A DNA stretch of 64,000 bases from Tenebrio molitor (taxonomy: Eukaryota; Arthropoda; Insecta; Coleoptera; Tenebrionidae), in assembly GCF_963966145.1 (NCBI RefSeq), contig NC_091048.1, positions 28,954,001-29,018,000 of the forward strand. Reading direction: 5' to 3'. Within the stretch, counting starts at the first letter, position 1; the number at the start of each line of letters is the position of its first letter. The notes beneath the pieces are model-generated. The model was not told the DNA's origin. It worked only from the letters and a program-made list of their open reading frames with translations, and did not search any database. Below are positions 58,285-64,000 of the stretch, piece after piece. The position numbers were made by a program, and so were the translations under genes.

Positions 58285-58480
58285 CAGGGTGATTCACGAG
58301 CCTAACAAAATTTGTGATGCAACCAACAATACATGTCCCCATGAACTGCACGATTCCACACGATTTTGATTAAATTTGACAAATGTAATTGGCTATCTTT
58401 TATAAAATTAAAATAGATTTTTTTAAATCACATAATTGGTGCAACTGCAAATGTAATGCTAGGCTCATTATTACGCTACA
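58285..58480 (+). repeat. Degenerate relative of the 57217 MITE
   Basis: Begins TA|CAGGGTGATTCACGAGCC, which resembles the left end of the 57217 element. GGCTCATTATTACG near 58453 resembles its right end. The middle is unrelated or eroded. Confidence 0.5.
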
Positions 58481-58588
58481 AAACCTTTGCAGCTAGCGCA
58501 ACAACGACCGGATGTGATTTAGCGACTCTAAAAAAAATGGAAAAAACTGGAAATGACAATGAAAAACTGCCTAAAACCAAAAAACTAG

Positions 58589-59410
58589 CTATCGCGTCCC
58601 TCGTGGGTTGCGGAAGGACTTTCCGGCGTACTTGACCCTTTCCGGCGTACTTGACCGCCGCCCCCAGCTTCTCCTCGATACGCAAGGATCTGGTTGAATT
58701 TGGCCAAGCGCTCGGAGCTGCAAGGGGCTGCCGTCTTTATCTGTCTGGTAGAGAACCCCACGACTAGATCCGCGATAAAAATGTCTTCCGTTTCGCCGGA
58801 TCTGTGCGAGACCATGATCACCTAACCCTTGTCTTTGGCCATTAATCGACTCGGAGCCGATCTGGTTGACCTTCAGCAGAAGACAGTCTGGTCTGGATCC
58901 GCTTGGGGTTGGTGTACCCTTTGTACTTCTCCCCCGTGATCCACTTGATCTTGTCTGACTTGGGATTTTTAAAATCAATATCGCATTTGCGGTGCTTGTG
59001 GAACTCGGAGGCGGCGACGTCCATGCCGATGTCGATGCGGCCCGTGTAACCTCCTCGGATTTGTGGAGGTTGGGGGGCGAAGTCGCCCACGGTGGTGGCG
59101 TCCAGTCCGAACTTCTTCGTGGTGGTATACTTCCGTGCCCATCTTCATAGCCTCGGTGGCCCCGGTCGAGGATCAGGAACTCCTGCATCGCCAGCTTGTT
59201 GCCCGAGGTCGTTGATCACCTTGAAGGCGGACACCAGCAGGATGATGTCGACATAATCGGATCGAACCATCGCAGAATCGAATCATCTGTGCTGCCCCCT
59301 GAGGGCACTGCGCCCCGGAACAGCCCTAAAAATGTGATCAGGTCGACCTCCACGGTGGGGTTGCCGCGGCAATCGAAAATCTGCCGGGGCTGAATACACT
59401 TGATGGGCAT
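58589..59410 (-). pseudogene. Enolase retropseudogene (intronless, broken)
   Basis: On the - strand from ATG at 59410 the protein starts MPIKCIQPRQIFDCRGNPTV with VEVDLITFLGLFRGAVPSGG, the enolase N-terminus. An internal deletion then jumps to the region after the first third. Later segments read GYTGRIDIGMDVAASEFHK, DFKNPKSDKIKWITGE, TNPKRIQT, MVSHRSGETEDIFIADLVVG (catalytic-loop region), APCSSERLAKFNQIL and KYAGKSFRNP, in several frames. Real enolase is about 433 aa; this copy has about 270 codons of material with at least three frameshifts and a tandem 19-bp duplication near 58620-58658. No introns and no promoter indicate a processed copy. No enzyme can be made. Confidence 0.85.
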
Positions 59411-62400
59411 CTTGCTTACCAACGAGCAGAACGCACGCTGCAACAGGCGATATTACGTAAAATTTCGCGACATGTCCAACAGATGTAATTCAACTCTCAC
59501 AAAAAAATTATTATTACTCAATCAACTTTACACAATTCTCTTAAGGGTCATTAGGACGCATTTTATCACTAAATATTTCAGTTCATAATACCACTAAAGG
59601 CATAACAAATGACTTTTGAAAAATCACCAAAATTCTGCACAATCACGCCAATGACACAGCTACTAAAATTTAAGTTAAAGCGTGACAATTTTTTTTTGTG
59701 CTATCTACTTACGTAATTTTGATTGATTTCGGAACGATATGAATTTCTTGCCACCTTCAAGCCGGTACACAACAAAAGTGTCAAATTTTGACCTTTCAAC
59801 TCAACAAATGACAAGGTTAGAGGAAGGTCAACATAAAGCGCTCCAGATACAGGTCTCTGCAATGCACCGGAGGCCGTAAAATGCACCTGATAAGACAAAT
59901 AGGCCTCATAAATTTGATAAAGCTAATTGAACTGTAAATCAGTGCACCGATATTGTTGTTGCGTCAAATCGCAAAATATTACAGGAAACGATCAATGTTT
60001 AGAGCTGGGGGCGACAGAGGGCGCTGCCTGCTCTACTTGCTCGAATTTTACTTCCCGCAGAAATAATTCCACAAAACCCCTCAAAGATGATAAATATTGC
60101 GGATGAATGAAAAATTATAGAATGGTAAATATTTTTGTAATAAATTGAGTCAAATCCGTGACCCCGTCCAGGTTCACGAAAATTTCTAGTGTACCGTGCT
60201 TGTCATTCTTGTCATTACAATTTCCAAGAATCCCGTCCAAATTTTCTGTTCAGCAGCACAACAACGTTGCGATAATTAAAAACAACCTAATTCCGCTTCG
60301 TAAACACTCTTGTTATGAATGGGAAAAATTGTGCAACAGTTGTATTACAATGTGGAAAAGAAGTACGTCAACGGAGGAATGATTTATTGCCGTGGATGAT
60401 AAGTTGTAATGAGAACCAGCTGTATTGTATCACTATCGAATAATTTATTGGAATTTTTAGCTTTGTCATTAATCAATACGTTATGAATTGGATGAAATCG
60501 ATTGCATCTGAAGACGATACTGGAATACAATGCACAAAAGCAATAAATTATGATAATTCCATTATTTACTGCAGCGATTGTGGGACAGATTTAATTGTTT
60601 GTGCGACGCGATAGGCTCTCGAAGACTCGAAGAAACGCCCCAATTGAGACTTTTTTATTTGCAACAGACCATTCAAGTTGGCTATGCACAACCGTCATCC
60701 TGAAAGATTTGCACGGAGCGCACTTCAAACTGCACAATTAATCGTTAATTCTTCAAATTCACAGTCGATTCACGTTAAAAATGAGTAGGTACGCTTTGTC
60801 AGAGTACATTTGACAAATGACAGATTAGTTGTCAAAGTTGTGTCAAGTGTCATCGAAGAGAAGATTCTAGAAGGGGAAGAATGACGAAAGGTGCTTCATT
60901 AAACATGGATTGAGTGGGATATTTTTACTTTGGTTTCAGGGTATTTTCAGTCAATCGATGGTTTAATATTAACCGGGTGTGATTAACCTCCGAGAGCAAG
61001 CAAGTGGTGGGGGTAAAAATGCAGAATTGAATGTTTGAGGGAAAAGTGCAGTAAAAGTCCTCCGGGTATTGATAAAAAATCGAGCGGACCCATTTAGCAT
61101 GTTGGGCAATTCCCCTGATCGGCAATTTATCAAATGTCAATGTTAATTGGTCCCCGAAAGGTCCTGTTCGTGTTTACGACTGTAAACCGGCGACTTAGAC
61201 GGACCAACCCGCATCGCAGAAACATAATTTTATCGCAAAAAAGCCGATTTGTTTTCCAAGAGAATAGTCCGTCAAGGAAATCAGGAAGCGAAGAACTAGT
61301 TTAGCTATTATTCCGCGCGGGTCAACGCACCTGGTGACGCGATTCGCCAAAAAAATCGCACCATTTCCAGAGAAAAAACGGACTAATTAAAAATTTCCGC
61401 GGTCCCATCGGCGCAAAAGATTGACCCAGTAATTATCCCGGTTCCCCGAAACGAGCCTCGACATCTGTCGGTCGGCCACTCCATTATTTTCGGGTGAATC
61501 ACCGATGGAGATTGCGAAATTACAAGATTCGCGATGGTTGTCAGAACAAGCGGGCCCGGATCGAGGTGGGATGATTACGTTCGCGGAACAGCGGTCAGGT
61601 GTTGTTAAATTCCCATCAGGCGCGGCTATTATTTCATTAAGAGCCGCTCACGGGGGCGGCCCTCGACCTGCTTGATACACAAACCGCCACCGGACTGACG
61701 CCCCCAACGAAATATCGTCATCTGGAAAAAAATCACATTGACTTGAAGCAAACTGTTACATTTTTATTTCCAGCTAGCAGATTTTCTTTTATTGCGACTG
61801 AGCTCCCTGAAGATGATAAGAATTTTGGCGACCTCTCGTCCTCGTGGTTCATTCAACACAAATTGTTTATCTATGATGCTACATGCGTGGACATTGATAT
61901 AGCTCGTCGATAAAAGGAACGAAAACGTAAAAAGTAGTATCTGTGTGTATTTTTTTCCGTTGTAAAGTATACACAGTGGTTCATTGTTTATTCCGTTGCC
62001 GAAACCCGTAATTACGCGCGGAGCGTTTCCCTCAAGGTTCGCACTTTTTCCTGGGACTGTGTAATTTATTTGCCATTACAGTCGCGTAAACTTCAACCGC
62101 CGTTGCAATTAACACGTTCTCTTAGCTGTGGTCAGAGATGAAATATGTCGGCTAATGTGGGTAATAAGTGAAGGGGCACGATTTCCTAGAGCCGGTCGCA
62201 AATTGGCGCGCTGAAAGTCGTCTCTGGTTGGGGGGCGACGGCGGCGCCTTTTCAGGCGCGACCGAAATCAGTCTCGAGGGGCGGCGCAGTAAATAACGAG
62301 CCGAAACTTGCGATTTTTACAACCGTTTTATGATGGCGTGATAAGAAAAATCCGCTGCAACTCCCAACTAAAATCAACTTTTCAATTTAATAGTTGGCGT

Positions 62401-63199
62401 AACACTGTTAAAAAAGCCGTAACTCGGGTTTATGAGGCATTGATGGGCCTGCAATTGGCCGTAGGTATGCGTGCTCATGCTTTTACGACTCAACCCCCGT
62501 CAAGTGGCGGGACGAAAACGAATCGTTGCTATGCCGGAGAGGTGATTTATTTGAGGAGAGATCAAGCCAGACCCACCACCTAGATACAACAGTTCTTTCG
62601 CCGATCGAGGGAATTCATGAATTCGATTGCGGCTTCGTTTGCAAACTTGGAACACTTACCGTTACATTTTTTCCAGCTTTGGTCGTTGTTCGATAACAAT
62701 AGATGAGCAAACATTTTTTTCAAAAGCGAAACATTTTGGTCGCCAAGATTTTTACATTTTTCACGAGGTGCCAGGTCAGGAAAAAATGAGGTTTTTTGGG
62801 CAGTATGAGATAAAGCGTTATCACGAAGCAAAAACAGAGGATACGATTTAGGAAAAGTTTTTATGTGCTGAGGAAAAAGGAAACTCCGTTTAGAACTGAA
62901 CAAAAAAGTGAATTTATGTAAGGTGTATCATTATGAAGAGAAATGGGGAAAGGATTTATTTTCAAGAACATGACTGTATAAGCAACAGTGAAGAGTTCTT
63001 TTAAGAAGAAAGTAAATACAAATTGAGTTGTTTTTGCTGTGTACGATGGAAATATCAGAGATAGTGAGCCACTTTCAACAAATGAATCTTCTTTTCAGTA
63101 CAATGTTGCTATCTGCGGAAGAGAATATGTTTGACGATTCTGGTAAAGTAGAACGCACCTTCAAGATCATACAAAAATTATTGATAGATTAAAATCATC
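59411..63199. other. Intergenic or intronic, no gene seen
   Basis: 3.8 kb without a supported exon. 61150-61700 and 62150-62300 are noticeably more GC-rich than the rest but show no conserved frame. Open frames at 60158-60382 and 62308-62583 have no recognised domain. Confidence 0.45.
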
Positions 63200-63285
63200 A
63201 AATGGTCATACCAAGATCAGATCTTGGTCCTATTGAATATTTGTGGGACGTAGTCGATGATGAAATTCGAGAGATTCTTTGAGAT
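63200..63285 (+). pseudogene. Tc1/mariner transposase C-terminal scrap
   Basis: The frame reads PRSDLGPIEYLWDVVDDEI then RE. This is the SPDLNPIEhLWdvlereI block of Tc1-like transposases, which holds the last catalytic residue region. Upstream and downstream parts are not recognisable. Inactive. Confidence 0.6.
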
Positions 63286-63428
63286 GATTAAAATGTATGA
63301 AATTCCATTTACAAGAGACGAAAACGTGAAGGTTCTAACACAAAAGATTTTTTTTTTGATACATTAAAATGATCAAGTGACCAAGACCCAGCCCGGATCT
63401 TGGTCCTTTTGTTAACTTGTAGTACAAT

Positions 63429-63640
63429 TGCGGTCACGGAATTATGGCCGTCACTTTTATGTCAATTAAAAAAAAATGGATGTAGTCCATGCTTTATTGT
63501 CATTACGATTGACTTTTATGCAAGTCAAAATGACAAGTCTTGTTATAGCAGAAAGTGAGGTTACGAAACACAAGAGCCGCTTTACATTTCATCTCAATGG
63601 AATGACAAGTAACGGCCAAAATTCCGCGGCCGAAACTGTA
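63429..63640. repeat. Inverted-repeat MITE, about 210 bp
   Basis: GCGGTCACGGAATTATGGCCG on the left (first 20: GCGGTCACGGAATTATGGCC) and CGGCCAAAATTCCGCGGCCG on the right are imperfect inverted repeats, and TCACTTTTATGTCA / TGACAAGTAA pair partially. Confidence 0.5.
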
Positions 63641-63813
63641 CATGGTCGATATAAAATTCGAGAGATGTAGTCAAAAAATTTAGAATTGACGGATTCTTAG
63701 AAATGATTTGAAAATGTGTGAAAAATTATCTCTTTGAGAAAACACAAAATTGGTGAAATTAGTTTTTCCGGGAAAAAAAGGTATCGGGTATTCATTTAAA
63801 TTCCTCCTCAAAG

Positions 63814-63850
63814 TTGGCGTTTGAAGAGTCGATTGTGAACGCGCCACTCG
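63814..63850 (+). repeat. Half of the 28455-type MITE
   Basis: TTGGCGTTTGAAGAGTCGAT then TGTGAACGCGCCACTCG resembles the left half of the element at 28455-28625. The other half, if present, is not clear before the window ends. Confidence 0.5.
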
Positions 63851-64000
63851 TTAGTCTGCAAATCTTTTTGGGACCGAGTTGGCTATGATTTTTTCTTTTC
63901 ATGTTGGACCAACTGATTCAGTGATGCAACAGATGCAACTTTTTTTTTCTGTCAGTGTCTCTTCGACATTTTGTTGTCACTGCATTGCATTGCCAGATTT

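Noticed and set aside
62308..62583. 91-codon open frame near the right end
   Set aside because: No recognisable domain. Splice and promoter signals are absent.

Overview
The window is AT-rich animal nuclear DNA. It has short, canonical GT-AG introns of about 46-170 bp, a dense load of small palindromic DNA transposons, several decayed Tc1/mariner and LINE copies, and intron-containing genes of insect type (CD36-family receptors, a trehalose-type sugar transporter). An insect is the best reading and a beetle is plausible, but the order is an inference. No bacterial features, CRISPR arrays, rRNA or tRNA genes were seen.

Layout. (1) About 1-25.3 kb is a head-to-tail tandem array of CD36-family (class B scavenger receptor / croquemort-like) genes on the + strand. 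It holds gene A (5'-truncated by the window edge, 1-1444), a wrecked copy psi-B (4591-5547), and genes C (6171-10015), D (13393-20338) and E (22437-25283). C, D and E share identical lengths for exons 1 to 5 (420, 216, 295, 203 and 74 nt), so they are recent duplicates. (2) About 25.3-27.1 kb is a nested retrotransposon: a 5'-truncated LINE on the + strand sits inside the 3' coding end of a different LINE on the - strand. (3) About 27.2-33.3 kb is intergenic and rich in miniature elements. (4) 34010-38848 is gene F, a divergent, more GC-rich CD36-family paralogue with an apparent 5'-UTR intron. (5) 38.8-49.6 kb has no intact gene. It holds a decayed protein-like region of unknown family (40706-41634) and three large palindromic elements, one with another element nested inside it. 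(6) 49672-49965 is a small secreted-peptide gene with its own TATA box. (7) 51506-56018 is a seven-exon, 12-TM sugar transporter of the Tret1-like class. (8) 56-64 kb is intergenic, with TA-flanked MITEs, an intronless enolase retropseudogene on the - strand, a second short enolase-end fragment, and a decayed Tc1/mariner transposase tail.

How the genes relate. The CD36 genes encode two-TM, glycosylated, disulfide-bonded surface proteins that in this family bind lipids, lipoproteins or apoptotic cells. D and E share a CACGTG palindrome 74-97 bp upstream of the ATG. Gene A has lost both cysteines of one predicted disulfide while keeping the other four. The sugar transporter and the peptide gene look like unrelated neighbours. 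The most distinctive features are the receptor array with its paired-cysteine loss and stop-free introns, the IR/DR Tc1 element inside gene D, the nested retroelement, and the many hairpin elements with CG-rich cores.
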